64,000 nt of DNA from Istiophorus platypterus (GCA_016859345.1 CM029116.1:4801643-4865642); one strand, 5' to 3'. Counted from the stretch's first letter, positions 48,731 through 60,715 are shown. Translations and numbers: made by a program. The notes: generated by a model from the letters alone, not told the origin.

Positions 48731-49078
48731 GCTGGGGGGGCAAGCGTGTAGTGCATCAAATTTTCATATGAGCATCAGCGCACAGCTCAGAACTGCATTA
48801 CGGAACCAAAGCAGCAGAAAATATCCTTGAGGAACGGCTGAATAAAAACGCGGCGTATTTATAGACCGTGATGGGAGCACGGTCCACTGATTTAATTAGG
48901 CTAATTAAAGGACAGCGAAGGGCCATCAAGCAAAATATGTGTTTATATTGTAATGTGCGTGGGATCGTCAGGGAACCTGCCGCTTTATATTAAGTTCGAA
49001 CCGACATTTTGCATTAACAATCAACTATGGGAGAAGGCAAAAAAATCAATATGCTCTCGCTAGTTAAAGCAGAATATT
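48731..49078. promoter_or_regulatory. Candidate regulatory element between two satellite arrays, with homeodomain palindrome
   Basis: About 350 bp of unique AT-rich DNA separate the 16-bp satellite from a GA tract. At 48891-48909 it holds a palindrome, TTTAATTAGGCTAATTAAA: arms of nine bases around a single G, each containing a TAATTA homeodomain core. Other words include ATTTTCATATGAGCATC and TTATATTGTAATGTG. No coding content is seen. The regulatory role is inferred from motif symmetry and composition. Confidence 0.35.
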
Positions 49079-49116
49079 GAGAGAGGGAGAGAGAGAGAAA
49101 GAGGGAGAGAGAGAGA

Positions 49117-49185
<69 letters not shown>
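49079..49185. repeat. (GA)n purine tract
   Basis: 107 bases of GA and GGGA units. A minus-strand frame through it reads Ser-Leu repeats and is not a gene. Confidence 0.97.
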
Positions 49186-49187
<2 letters not shown>

Positions 49188-49788
49188 TTGGTCCAGTGTT
49201 GTGCTCACGTGTTGTTTTTTTTTTATGTATTTCCATGTTGAGTAAACACTGGAAAGTTTCCAGGTCCAGGCAGTTGCCAGAACACTCTCAACAAGGCAAC
49301 GTGTCAGGACCCGGAGCGCTTGTTGACGGTAAACAGGGCTGAGTCCAGCAGCCGAGCATGTGTGGTCCCCGGGAACGCTCATGGAAAAAGAGAGGGAAGG
49401 AAAAAGGAAGAAGGAAAGGAAGGATAGGAAGGAAGGAACGGCGTCCGCAGCACACCAGGGGACGGCCCTTCGTTTTTTTTTCTCCCACATACGTGGCGCT
49501 CGGGCAACGTAAACGTGCGGCGTAATGGAACCTGGCAAGGACCACCCCCCCCCCCCATTGGGGGGGATCGCCGACGCACCTTCCCTGGCACTTGAGGAAT
49601 TTAAAAAATGGTGCGGGAATGATTTCGGCGTCCTTCGGCAGATATTTCCTGAAAGAGTCTTTTCCACATAGAATAATAACAACAATAATGAAAATAAAGA
49701 AGTGGAAAATAAAGCCAGTGAAAGAGTCTCAACACACGAGAAACAGTAGTTTAAACTGACGAGCTCCGGTCGGCCGTAGTGGCGAGGC
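49186..49788. other. Unique spacer between the GA tract and the 15/16-bp array
   Basis: About 600 bp of mixed sequence with a short purine tract (49381-49440) and a C14 run near 49542. No gene is seen. Confidence 0.5.
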
Positions 49789-52700
49789 TGTCTTCATCGG
49801 ACCCCGTCTTCATCGGACCCCGTCTTCATCGGACCCGTCTTCATCGGACCCCGTCTTCATCGGACCCCGTCTTCATCGGACCCGTCTTCATCGGACCCCG
49901 TCTTCATCGGACCCCGTCTTCATCGGACCCGTCTTCGCCGGACCCGTCTTCGCCGGACCCGTCTTCGCCGGACCCGTCTTCGCCGGACCCGTCTTCGCCG
50001 GACCCGTCTTCATCGGACCCGTCTTCATCGGACCCCGTCTTCATCGGACCCCGTCTTCATCGGACCCGTCTTCGCCGGACCCGTCTTCGCCGGACCCGTC
50101 TTCGCCGGACCCGTCTTCGCCGGACCCGTCTTCGCCGGACCCGTCTTCATCGGACCCCGTCTTCATCGGACCCCGTCTTCATCGGACCCGTCTTCGCCGG
50201 ACCCGTCTTCGCCGGACCCGTCTTCGCCGGACCCGTCTTCATCGGACCCCGTCTTCATCGGACCCCGTCTTCATCGGACCCGTCTTCATCGGACCCCGTC
50301 TTCATCGGACCCGTCTTCGCCGGACCCGTCTTCGCCGGACCCGTCTTCATCGGACCCGTCTTCGCCGGACCCGTCTTCGCCGGACCCGTCTTCGCCGGAC
50401 CCGTCTTCGCCGGACCCGTCTTCGCCGGACCCGTCTTCGCCGGACCCGTCTTCGCCGGACCCGTCTTCGCCGGACCCGTCTTCGCCGGACCCGTCTTCAT
50501 CGGACCCCGTCTTCATCGGACCCCGTCTTCATCGGACCCGTCTTCGCCGGACCCGTCTTCATCGGACCCGTCTTCGCCGGACCCGTCTTCGCCGGACCCG
50601 TCTTCGCCGGACCCGTCTTCGCCGGACCCGTCTTCGCCGGACCCGTCTTCGCCGGACCCGTCTTCGCCGGACCCGTCTTCGCCGGACCCGTCTTCATCGG
50701 ACCCGTCTTCGCCGGACCCGTCTTCGCCGGACCCGTCTTCATCGGACCCGTCTTCGCCGGACCCGTCTTCATCGGACCCCGTCTTCATCGGACCCCGTCT
50801 TCATCGGACCCGTCTTCGCCGGACCCGTCTTCGCCGGACCCGTCTTCGCCGGACCCGTCTTCGCCGGACCCGTCTTCGCCGGACCCGTCTTCGCCGGACC
50901 CGTCTTCGCCGGACCCGTCTTCGCCGGACCCGTCTTCGCCGGACCCGTCTTCATCGGACCCCGTCTTCATCGGACCCCGTCTTCATCGGACCCGTCTTCG
51001 CCGGACCCGTCTTCGCCGGACCCGTCTTCGCCGGACCCGTCTTCGCCGGACCCGTCTTCATCGGACCCGTCTTCGCCGGACCCGTCTTCGCCGGACCCGT
51101 CTTCGCCGGACCCGTCTTCATCGGACCCGTCTTCGCCGGACCCGTCTTCGCCGGACCCGTCTTCGCCGGACCCGTCTTCGCCGGACCCGTCTTCGCCGGA
51201 CCCGTCTTCGCCGGACCCGTCTTCGCCGGACCCGTCTTCGCCGGACCCGTCTTCGCCGGACCCGTCTTCGCCGGACCCGTCTTCGCCGGACCCGTCTTCG
51301 CCGGACCCGTCTTCGCCGGACCCGTCTTCGCCGGACCCGTCTTCGCCGGACCCGTCTTCGCCGGACCCGTCTTCGCCGGACCCGTCTTCGCCGGACCCGT
51401 CTTCGCCGGACCCGTCTTCGCCGGACCCGTCTTCGCCGGACCCGTCTTCGCCGGACCCGTCTTCATCGGACCCGTCTTCGCCGGACCCGTCTTCGCCGGA
51501 CCCGTCTTCGCCGGACCCCGTCTTCATCGGACCCCGTCTTCATCGGACCCCGTCTTCATCGGACCCCGTCTTCATCGGACCCCGTCTTCATCGGACCCCG
51601 TCTTCATCGGACCCCGTCTTCATCGGACCCGTCTTCGCCGGACCCGTCTTCGCCGGACCCGTCTTCGCCGGACCCGTCTTCATCGGACCCCGTCTTCATC
51701 GGACCCCGTCTTCATCGGACCCGTCTTCGCCGGACCCGTCTTCGCCGGACCCGTCTTCGCCGGACCCGTCTTCGCCGGACCCGTCTTCATCGGACCCGTC
51801 TTCGCCGGACCCGTCTTCGCCGGACCCGTCTTCATCGGACCCCGTCTTCATCGGACCCCGTCTTCATCGGACCCGTCTTCGCCGGACCCGTCTTCGCCGG
51901 ACCCGTCTTCGCCGGACCCGTCTTCGCCGGACCCGTCTTCATCGGACCCCGTCTTCATCGGACCCCGTCTTCATCGGACCCGTCTTCGCCGGACCCGTCT
52001 TCGCCGGACCCGTCTTCATCGGACCCGTCTTCGCCGGACCCGTCTTCGCCGGACCCGTCTTCGCCGGACCCGTCTTCGCCGGACCCGTCTTCGCCGGACC
52101 CGTCTTCGCCGGACCCGTCTTCGCCGGACCCGTCTTCATCGGACCCGTCTTCGCCGGACCCGTCTTCGCCGGACCCGTCTTCGCCGGACCCGTCTTCGCC
52201 GGACCCGTCTTCATCGGACCCGTCTTCGCCGGACCCGTCTTCGCCGGACCCGTCTTCGCCGGACCCGTCTTCGCCGGACCCGTCTTCGCCGGACCCGTCT
52301 TCGCCGGACCCGTCTTCGCCGGACCCGTCTTCGCCGGACCCGTCTTCGCCGGACCCGTCTTCGCCGGACCCGTCTTCGCCGGACCCGTCTTCATCGGACC
52401 CGTCTTCGCCGGACCCGTCTTCGCCGGACCCGTCTTCGCCGGACCCGTCTTCGCCGGACCCGTCTTCATCGGACCCGTCTTCGCCGGACCCGTCTTCGCC
52501 GGACCCGTCTTCATCGGACCCGTCTTCGCCGGACCCGTCTTCGCCGGACCCGTCTTCGCCGGACCCGTCTTCGCCGGACCCGTCTTCATCGGACCCGTCT
52601 TCGCCGGACCCGTCTTCGCCGGACCCGTCTTCGCCGGACCCGTCTTCGCCGGACCCGTCTTCATCGGACCCCGTCTTCATCGGACCCGTCTTCATCGGAC

Positions 52701-53068
52701 CCCGTCTTCATCGGACCCCGTCTTCATCGGACCCGTCTTCGCCGGACCCGTCTTCGCCGGACCCGTCTTCGCCGGACCCGTCTTCATCGGACCCGTCTTC
52801 GCCGGACCCGTCTTCGCCGGACCCGTCTTCGCCGGACCCGTCTTCGCCGGACCCGTCTTCGCCGGACCCGTCTTCGCCGGACCCGTCTTCATCGGACCCC
52901 GTCTTCATCGGACCCCGTCTTCATCGGACCCGTCTTCGCCGGACCCGTCTTCGCCGGACCCGTCTTCGCCGGACCCGTCTTCGCCGGACCCGTCTTCGCC
53001 GGACCCGTCTTCGCCGGACCCGTCTTCGCCGGACCCGTCTTCATCGGACCCGTCTTCGCCGGACCCGT
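49789..53068. repeat. 15/16-bp variant-repeat minisatellite, GGACCCGTCTTCGCC family, about 215 copies
   Basis: 3280 bases made of three unit types: GGACCCGTCTTCGCC (15 bp), GGACCCGTCTTCATC (15 bp) and GGACCCCGTCTTCATC (16 bp). The extra C occurs, as far as I can see, only in units ending ATC. Units ending GCC form long runs; ATC units are often in clusters of three ordered 16-16-15. No unit has a stop in any plus frame, which yields a 1113-codon plus frame. Minus frames read KTGPA or SGEDG repeats and are bounded by chance stops in the ATC clusters. The translations switch between SSDP, FAGPV and RRTRL cycles at each 16-bp unit, which argues against protein function. It ends abruptly before an ATATAT stretch. 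Confidence 0.98.
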
Positions 53069-53104
53069 AATACGTATATATATATATGTGTTATGGGGAG
53101 GAAA

Positions 53105-53390
53105 AAAATTAAGTATATAACAAAATAAAAAGCCTAAATGAACATTTCAAAGCTGACGGACGTACATTGAGTCTCCTCCCTGCATTGTTCAAAATTAAAG
53201 AGTTTCAGGTAAACATATAATCGGTGCGACCGGATATAATGAAGTGAATAAAATGTGTCCAGCGTTGCCTTTGGCTCCACTTCAGCAGCTCCATTAAAAT
53301 GCAGCCATTCATCCCTGATCCTCTTGCTCCCATATTAAGACATATTTGTTCACAGCAGTCAGCCTGGCACTGACACAGCATAGAGGGGAG
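53105..53390. promoter_or_regulatory. Candidate conserved noncoding element right of the minisatellite
   Basis: Non-repetitive AT-rich sequence with AGGTAAACATATAA (forkhead-like GTAAACA), CATTAAAATGCAGCCATTCAT and TTGTTCACAGCAG words, between the minisatellite and a G run. No open frame of interest. A judgement from texture only. Confidence 0.25.
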
Positions 53391-53951
53391 GGGGGGGGGA
53401 GAGGAGGGAAAAGAAATATCAGCGCGTTGTCATTGGTGTCACTCACGATGGAAGACGAGTGAAATAATGATCGCACTTCCCCCTAAACCGGGCCGACAGG
53501 CCAACGGGCCAACGGGCGACGCTCCGGTTGCACAAACGGAAGGACGCCCGGCCGCCGGAGCCTTCGGTGACCCGCCGAGCGGGCCGGAAAGTGATTGGGC
53601 TTTTTCTTTTTTAACTTTTAACCCCCCCAGACGTCTAGGGTGTGTATGGAATGAAGCGGCTCGGAGCTGCGCTGTGAAACATTAAAACACAAAAAGGATC
53701 CTCCACCAGCACCCGACCAGCCGGCTCCCTGCTCCTCGGCCAGACCCGACCACATCTGAGAGTCAGACGCTCGCCGCGCCGACAGCTCCGGTCGTAACGG
53801 AACGTACACGTACACCTGTTTTAACAAAACAAACAAAAGGAAAGGCCTGGGGGGGGCGAGTTCAACGGCTCCTCTAGATCACAGCCTCCCGTCCACAGAC
53901 CGGTCGAGCAGCTCGGCCCGGGGCTGATGTCACTCCGCCGCTTTCCTTTCC

Positions 53952-55178
53952 TTTTTTTTTTTTTTTTTTTGTTGTATTCTTATCACAGACTTTATCCTGG
54001 GGTTTTAATTTGTGTTGAGACAATTACACAGAAAAAGAGGAAAATGAATCCCTGACTATTTGAGTCGCTTATTTAGACTGAGAAAGACAAATGTGAAGAA
54101 AGACGCTAATTTTTTTTTTTTTTTTTTATTCTTATCACAGACTTTATCCTGGGGTTTTAATTTGTGTTGAGACAATTACACAGAAAAAGAGGAAAATGAA
54201 TCCCTGACTATTTGAGTCGCTATTTAGACTGAGAAAGACAAATGTGAAGAAAGACGCTTAATTTTTTTTTTTTTTTATTCTTATCACAGACTTTATCCTG
54301 GGGTTTTAATTTGTGTTGAGACAATTACACAGAAAAAGAGGAAAATGAATCCCTGACTATTTGAGTCGCTTATTTAGACTGAGAAAGACAAATGTGAAGA
54401 AAGACGCTTAATTTTTTTTTTTTTTTTTTATTCTTATCACAGACTTTATCCTGGGGTTTTAATTTGTGTTGAGACAATTACACAGAAAAAGAGGAAAATG
54501 AATCCCTGACTATTTGAGTCGCTTATTTAGACTGAGAAAGACAAATGTGAAGAAAGACGCTTAATTTTTTTTTTTTTTTTTTTTATTCTTATCACAGACT
54601 TTATCCTGGGGTTTTAATTTGTGTTGAGACAATTACACAGAAAAAGAGGAAAATGAATCCCTGACTATTTGAGTCGCTTATTTAGACTGAGAAAGACAAA
54701 TGTGAAGAAAGACGCTTAATTTTTTTTTTTTTTTATTCTTATCACAGACTTTATCCTGGGGTTTTAATTTGTGTTGAGACAATTACACAGAAAAAGAGGA
54801 AAATGAATCCCTGACTATTTGAGTCGCTATTTAGACTGAGAAAGACAAATGTGAAGAAAGACGCTTAATTTTTTTTTTTTTTTATTCTTATCACAGACTT
54901 TATCCTGGGGTTTTAATTTGTGTTGAGACAATTACACAGAAAAAGAGGAAAATGAATCCCTGACTATTTGAGTCGCTTATTTAGACTGAGAAAGACAAAT
55001 GTGACGAAGGACTGAAGTTTCTTTTTTTTTTTTTTTATTCTTATCACAGACTTTATCCTGGGGTTTTAATTTGTGTTGAGACAATTACACAGAAAAAGAG
55101 GAAAATGAATCCCTGACTATTTGAGTCGTTTACGAGACTGAGAAAGACAAATGTGAAGAAAGACGCTAATTTTTTTTT
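53952..55178. repeat. Eight tandem copies of a ~152-bp unit with a T tract
   Basis: Each unit has a T run followed by ATTCTTATCACAGACTTTAT, a shared body of about 135 bases, and an end like GAAAGACGCTTAA. Bodies start at 53976, 54128, 54277, 54430, 54585, 54735, 54884 and 55037, so periods are 149-155 bp and vary mainly with T-run length. Copies 2 and 6 share a one-base deletion (GTCGCTATTT instead of GTCGCTTATTT). Copy 7 has a diverged end and copy 8 a diverged TCGTTTACGAG segment. On the minus strand, copies 2-8 end in GATAAGAATAAAA plus poly(A), which looks like the 3' end of a polyadenylated transcript. No protein-like frame exists in the unit. Confidence 0.97.
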
Positions 55179-55463
55179 CTCTCTCTCTCGCAACTGAACG
55201 ACTTAAGGTTAGTGAACCGCTGAAAAAAAAAAAAAAAACACCACAACCCCAAAAGCAAAACACAAGAACGAGCTTTACAAGAACGTCGCCCAGACGTTTA
55301 TACACCCAACGATTAATGCGCTCATCAAATGAATTGCTGAGAAAGTTTGTCGATAACGAAAAAACGGCCATTAGAAGCCGCCCATCGTTTTTTTCTAAAC
55401 CGTTAAAACGTTTAACTTAAAATTCGACCCTGGCGTGAATCTAAACGCTCGGCCGACGGGCGC

Positions 55464-55624
55464 AACGGGGAGCGTCGTCAACACCAGAGGCGCGGCAACG
55501 CCGGAGCCTCGGCAACGGAGCGTCGTCAACGCCGGAGCGTCACCAACGCTGGAGCCTCGGCAACGCCGGAGCCTCGCCAACGCTGGAGCCTCGCCAACAC
55601 CGGAGCCTCGCCAACGCTGGAGCG
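55464..55624. repeat. GGAGCCTCGCCAACGCY minisatellite, diverged
   Basis: About nine or ten copies of a 15-18-base unit (GGAGCCTCGCCAACGCT, GGAGCGTCGTCAACGCC). The repeat underlies short Ala/Pro/Glu/Arg-rich open frames on both strands. Confidence 0.88.
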
Positions 55625-58194
55625 CATAAACAAGCCAGCTTGCTCGCACGCGAGTATCCCTGCGCTAATTTTACATCGCCCGGATCCTGCCAGGACTCGT
55701 CAGGGCTCCTCTGCCCGCAACCCCCGAGCGCCGTACGGTGGCGCCCGGCGACGGGGGACACGTAAAGCGTCCATCATAAAGTTCTGATGTCTCGCTATCT
55801 CCCTTTTGTCGACACAAAGGACCCCCTCCCCCTTCCGTCGCCAATCAGGTTCCAGGGGACGCCGCATCCCGCGTCAACACAAAGAGCTTAATGACTACAG
55901 GAGAAGCCATTCACCATTGTTTTTTTGTGTGCCCCCCCCCCCCCCGCCATCTGCATCACTTCAATAATGTTTATCGTGCTATGCCGAGCGGCCTCACTTT
56001 CCCACAATGCCCCCCTCCTTAATAAGCCCCGCACCCAGAGGCCTGCTGTGCCTGGGTAATTTCCCCCCACGTCCATCCCGGTTTATTGTTTCATACGCTC
56101 GTCCTCTTTTTTTATAACTCGCCGTGGTTCGTCATTATGCTTTGCCAACACTTCTGTGTTCCATTAGCGTCTCGCATTCCTCCGCTAATTGCGTGAAACT
56201 GGGTCTGCAACCTCTTTTACACCCAATCAGTGGAGGGATGGGAGGTGGTGGTGGTGGTGGGGGCGGGGGCGGGGGGCCTCCATCCGTTGATTATATGCCA
56301 CAGGAGCCGGTTAACGGCGTCGGCACAGATCAGGGCGAGCCGCTCAGGCCGGTGCCGGGAGGCCTGGGCTCCTCTTACCTCGCCCGTCGTCACCCAAAGG
56401 AGTTGAAAAAAGAAAAGGAAAAGGGGGGAGGCGGTTGGGTTGGGGGGGGGGGGCAGTGACAAAGCCAATTATTTTCACCTGTCTGTTGCTCCCCGCCAGC
56501 AGACACGTAATCCTAAACGGTCTCAGTGATCCCTGGGCAGGCTCCCGAGCCCTCGGAGGATATAGCCTGGCGGACGAGGCTGTCGCAGGAAGCGGCTCAC
56601 GTTCGGCGCCGGGGCTCTTCCTCCGCCGCATCCTGGGCCGCCGCCTCCCGGGGGCAACTGCGGCCGCAACTCGCGAAAACCCTCACTGCCCGAAACGAAG
56701 ATAAATAAACCAACGATCAAATGAAATTTGCTCCTGTGCGTTTCGTTTTCGAAGGACGCCTCCGCCATCAGCTGTGTTTTGGTTCTTGAAACGTAACCTA
56801 CACGTCTTTTCTTTCTTTTTATTGGAAATGCAGAATGCAGTCGTGTATGAAAAAAAAACAAAAATGGCCGCGGCAGTGAGTTCCCCCGGGGGGAAGGCGG
56901 GTGGAATTTCAGCTCTGCGGCGAAGAACAGCGAAGGTGGAGGGGGTGGGGGTGGGGGGGGGGGTGGCGTTACAGTTAAAAGGATCGGACGATGCAGGGAG
57001 ACAATAAGCTGAGCTGCAAAGTCTCCCCGGGTTCTTGCTATAAATAAAAGACGCCGGGGCCAAACGAACACAAGCTGTTAGCTGCTACCCCGAGGAGCGA
57101 AACCAGGCACACGCACTGAGCCCCCCCCCCCCCCGATGGTGAACCACGACTTTCTCTTTATCAGGAGACGGCGTCGTGAAATACCGCCTCTTTATTTCTT
57201 CTTTTATTTATCTCATTTGATTTTCCACCAACGTGCAGGAGGTCTCCACCTCTCGAGACGTGACCCTACCTAGAGCAAACTAGAAGGAGCGACCCCCCCC
57301 CCATTCCGTCCATGCCGGGTCGGGTCACAACCTGTTGTTGTGATGCTCCATCACATCTCTAACCCGTTAGATAATGACGGCTTTAGAAGCCATCAGCATC
57401 TCCCTGATGTTGTCCAGGGGCTTCGGTTTCAAAGGCTCTAAAAACTGGGGGTCTTTGGCCCTCGTGGCGCCAGAGCGGTCACTCGGTATTAGGCGAGGTC
57501 AATCTTAGGACAAGGAAAATTTCGGCCCGTCGAGTGCACAGAATACACAAGAACAGCGTAAGTATGGTATCTTCCAGCTCCCATAATGAAGTTAAGGTCC
57601 TCCGAAGCCGTGGGCTTCGTTCCCGGGCCGGAGCGGAGCCGAGAGCGAGGCGGGGGATTCCCAGCGACTCGGCCAGAGAACACAGCAGGCCTGGTACGGA
57701 CGGCGTGATTCGTGAAACTCGATTAAGAAAACGAAGCTCGCAAATTACATAACGCTGCTCCGACCAGCGAGTGGCCCGGAGGGCGCGTGCCTCCGCACAA
57801 ACACCGGCTTGTGGCCGCTGTTGCGAAAATAGCACAGATGTTAAAAATATACAAACCCGCGCTGTTTGGAAAGAAACCCTTTTTTTCTTAAAAAACTCCT
57901 GAATTCAAACCTGAATTTGGAGCAGCAGCAAAAAACCTAATACGCTGTACTATGGTCTGACGTTTAACCACCGTGTGAAATTAGAAATCTGTAAAAAGGA
58001 AAAAAACCAAAACCTCATCCACACCTTCAGGCTTCCTGCTGACGAATGTGGTGACATCAGCCCCCGTCTGGGACGGCGGCGGTGAGCGGACGTGAGTAAC
58101 AAACCACAGGTCTCGTACGCATATCGGCGCGTCGGGCCCCAGGCGGACGATGATGGCGCTTAACGCTGCACGCGCCGTCGCGCCGGCAGCCGAT

Positions 58195-58640
58195 CTATAA
58201 ATACCCGACGTTTGCGTTCGATTTATTCCAACGGAGGCGAATCGCGCAAGCTTCTTCCCCCTCGCTAATGGATCCCAGACAATGAGGCTGACTGGGCATC
58301 AAAGTCGCATAAAAAGATCTTTGAAATGAGGCCATTAATACGATTCTCCTCTTTTCCGATGCCGGACGCGCATCCGCGGCGCGTTGTGGCGGTAAATGCA
58401 TTCATCTCCGGTAATCCGAAAGAACCTTTGGACGTCAGCGTTCCGCCGACACATTTTGCGCCCGGAGAGCGAACGCGCTCCTCGCTCGCTCTACGGATGG
58501 GAACCGGCATGATTTCAAAAAGGAGAGTGAAAATGGCGTTGTGGGAGACAATAAGGCCTTTACAACACGCTAATCCCGTAAGATTACAGCCCTCAGCCGA
58601 TGCAGTAATTGCACAAGCACAAAAACACAACTGATGTAAA
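58195..58640. promoter_or_regulatory. Candidate conserved noncoding element
   Basis: About 450 bp of unique sequence with SOX-like ACAATG (58279) and ACAATA (58548), a TAATCC (OTX/PITX-type) word at 58571, and blocks such as ATAAAAAGATCTTTGAAATG and GGCCATTAATACG. The overlapping minus-strand open frame has no domain-like content. Function inferred from motif content only. Confidence 0.28.
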
Positions 58641-60519
58641 TCCAGAACAGGACCCGACACACCTAGGCAGGAAAAAAAAAAAAAAACAACCAAACGGCGA
58701 GAGCGTGTAATCTGACTCCGGCGGGGAGGCGTGTCCGCAGCCACACACCACACACAGCTGCAGATGCGGACGTGCTCCGTATTCGGCGTTTTAAACAGAA
58801 GCGCCCGGAGCTGCAGTTCGCCTCCGGGGCATCGCGGGGAAACGGACACGCGGTGGAAGCGAAACCCGGATGTTGTGTCATGTGCGTCAGGTTGACGGTT
58901 CGACTCCAGGCCTGGAAACCCCCCAGTTAAAATCCTCCAGAGGCCACGACGACACTCAAGGTGTATCAGCCTTAAATGCGGGCGTCTGATGAATGCAATT
59001 TTCAAGCGTAACAGAGTCAAGGAAAAAACACTGAGGGCTGCGAAGCAGGTGATCTCAATCTGACATTGAGTGGTCGCGTTGGGGGGGGGCGGGTTGGGGG
59101 GCGGGTGTGTTTCCTATTGAGGGAAATTACAACGATCAAACCGGGACAAAGAGGTGTCAAGAGCGGGGCTGTAATCTGATTTTGGGTCGGACCCCTAAGT
59201 CAAGCCAAAACTCCCTCTATGGAAAACAGCTCTGTCAGGGCCTGCTCAGTGCCCCCCCCCCACGCCGCCGCCCCCCCCCTTTGTGTCACTGTCATTTAGT
59301 ATCTGCGCTGGCCTGTCAACTAGAATGCCACCCTCACGCTGGCTGCTCGCCCCCCCCCCCCATGAGACAGGATGCTGAACAAAGGCCCCAGGATGATAGA
59401 TGATGTTATACAACCGCTACTGTTTTTGTCAGTGGACGGAGGGAAAAGGGGGCGGTGGGGGGGGACGGGCTTCCTGACATCATCTGATGGATATGAATCT
59501 GAAAATATGTCAGCGTGAGAGACGAAGCCATGGCAGCAGGCGGGGGGGGGGGTTAAAAAAAAGGGGCCCGGCGGCATCAGCGAACATCTCGGGATCAACG
59601 CCACTAACTGTGACGTTTTCATCCGCGTGAATGTCGCACGTCGCAGCGGGTCATTGCTGCAACGTCCATCCCTCCATCCGTCACTCCACCGCTCATCCCG
59701 AGTCGGGCTCGCGGTTTCGCAACATTTACCGAGGGGTGAAACATCGGCGGCGGCGGCGGCAAGCAACATGCAACGGATGCATGCCCAAGTCTGCACGGGC
59801 AAGAAACGATGGTTTTTCCTTGGAATTAAACGGGAGGGCCGGGGGGGCGGGGGGGTAGGTGTGACCGCCCGAGCGGATCGACTATTAAGAAAAACAAAAA
59901 AAACAGGGAAAACACGAGGGAGCAGATGCTGCCGAGCTGGACGTGCTGTTTCTTGCTCGCCGAGGGAACCTCGGGCGAACGCAGTGCGAAATCATCACAG
60001 TAACAAAGAGGAAGAAGAAGAAGAAACTGTGAAAACGGCCGAGCGGCTCTGCTACTGCGATAAGGAAATATTCACCAACATCCCCCCACCACCGCCACCA
60101 CCACGGCGACATATTTATTTCCGAGTTCGAGGCCCCGCGCGAGCCACGGCCGCTGGCCCGGGCCCCGATGCGCGGAGACAAACCGGGCCCCGGGGCCGAC
60201 GGAACGAAATGCCATCGAATCGGAAGCCGTCAGCTATCGCGGCAGACAGCTGCGTCCGAAAGGAGGCAAACTGGCGTCTTACCACGCAGACGCGTCGCCG
60301 GGGGCCGAGGGGGCCGATAAGCACATAACAGACTTAACAAAGAGCATAACTGAGGCGACGCCGGCTCGGAGGAAAATTCCACGTTGCGCGCCGTGACACC
60401 ACAAGGCCGAGAGACAACCTTGATGTTGTCTGCCACGTACGGCCTCGTTCTCAGACGAGCTAAGGGCACGAAAAGAAGGAGAGAAAAGAAACCAAAACTA
60501 GTCATTTGTGATTCTTCTC

Positions 60520-60715
60520 TTAATAGAAATAAGTTCTCTTTCCTATTGATTACGAATGCAAACAAAATCCATACGCTGCCAAGAGCCGGCACAATAGAAA
60601 ATCCCACCGGCATATTGATGTACAACTCTGGCCTCACTCAAATACAATCTGTCACAGGCAATACCATCAGAGCTCCAACGCGAATGTCACAGATCAGTGG
60701 AGCCGAAGAATAACC
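60520..60715. promoter_or_regulatory. Candidate conserved noncoding element
   Basis: A non-repetitive, balanced-composition block with CTATTGATTACGAATGCAAA and CACAATAGAAAATCC words. It is part of a 109-codon plus frame that matches nothing I recognise. Weak candidate, on texture only. Confidence 0.2.

Noticed and set aside
45914..48830. Overlapping plus-strand open frames of 945, 821 and 821 codons
   Set aside because: All three frames read through the 16-bp satellite, whose unit length is not a multiple of 3 and has no stop on this strand. The identical 16-residue cycle in every frame shows it is a repeat artefact.
49779..53120. 1113-codon plus-strand frame and several KTGPA or SGEDG minus-strand frames
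   Set aside because: Explained by stop-free 15/16-bp units. The translated pattern changes at every 16-bp unit, and there are no splice sites, promoter or non-repeat protein segments.
58888..58910. GGTTCGACTCC as a tRNA B-box or SINE head
   Set aside because: The B-box-like word is good, but the flanking bases do not form a T-arm stem and no A-box or cloverleaf could be built upstream.
58265..59020. 251-codon minus-strand frame as a possible gene
   Set aside because: No recognisable domain and no start or splice context; it overlaps a unique noncoding-looking block.
59320..59802. Minus-strand frame with a Met and Leu/Ala-rich start as a nectin1 signal peptide exon
   Set aside because: The hydrophobic stretch (MLLAAAAADV) is short and comes from a GCC repeat, and I found no supported phase-1 donor leading to exon 2.
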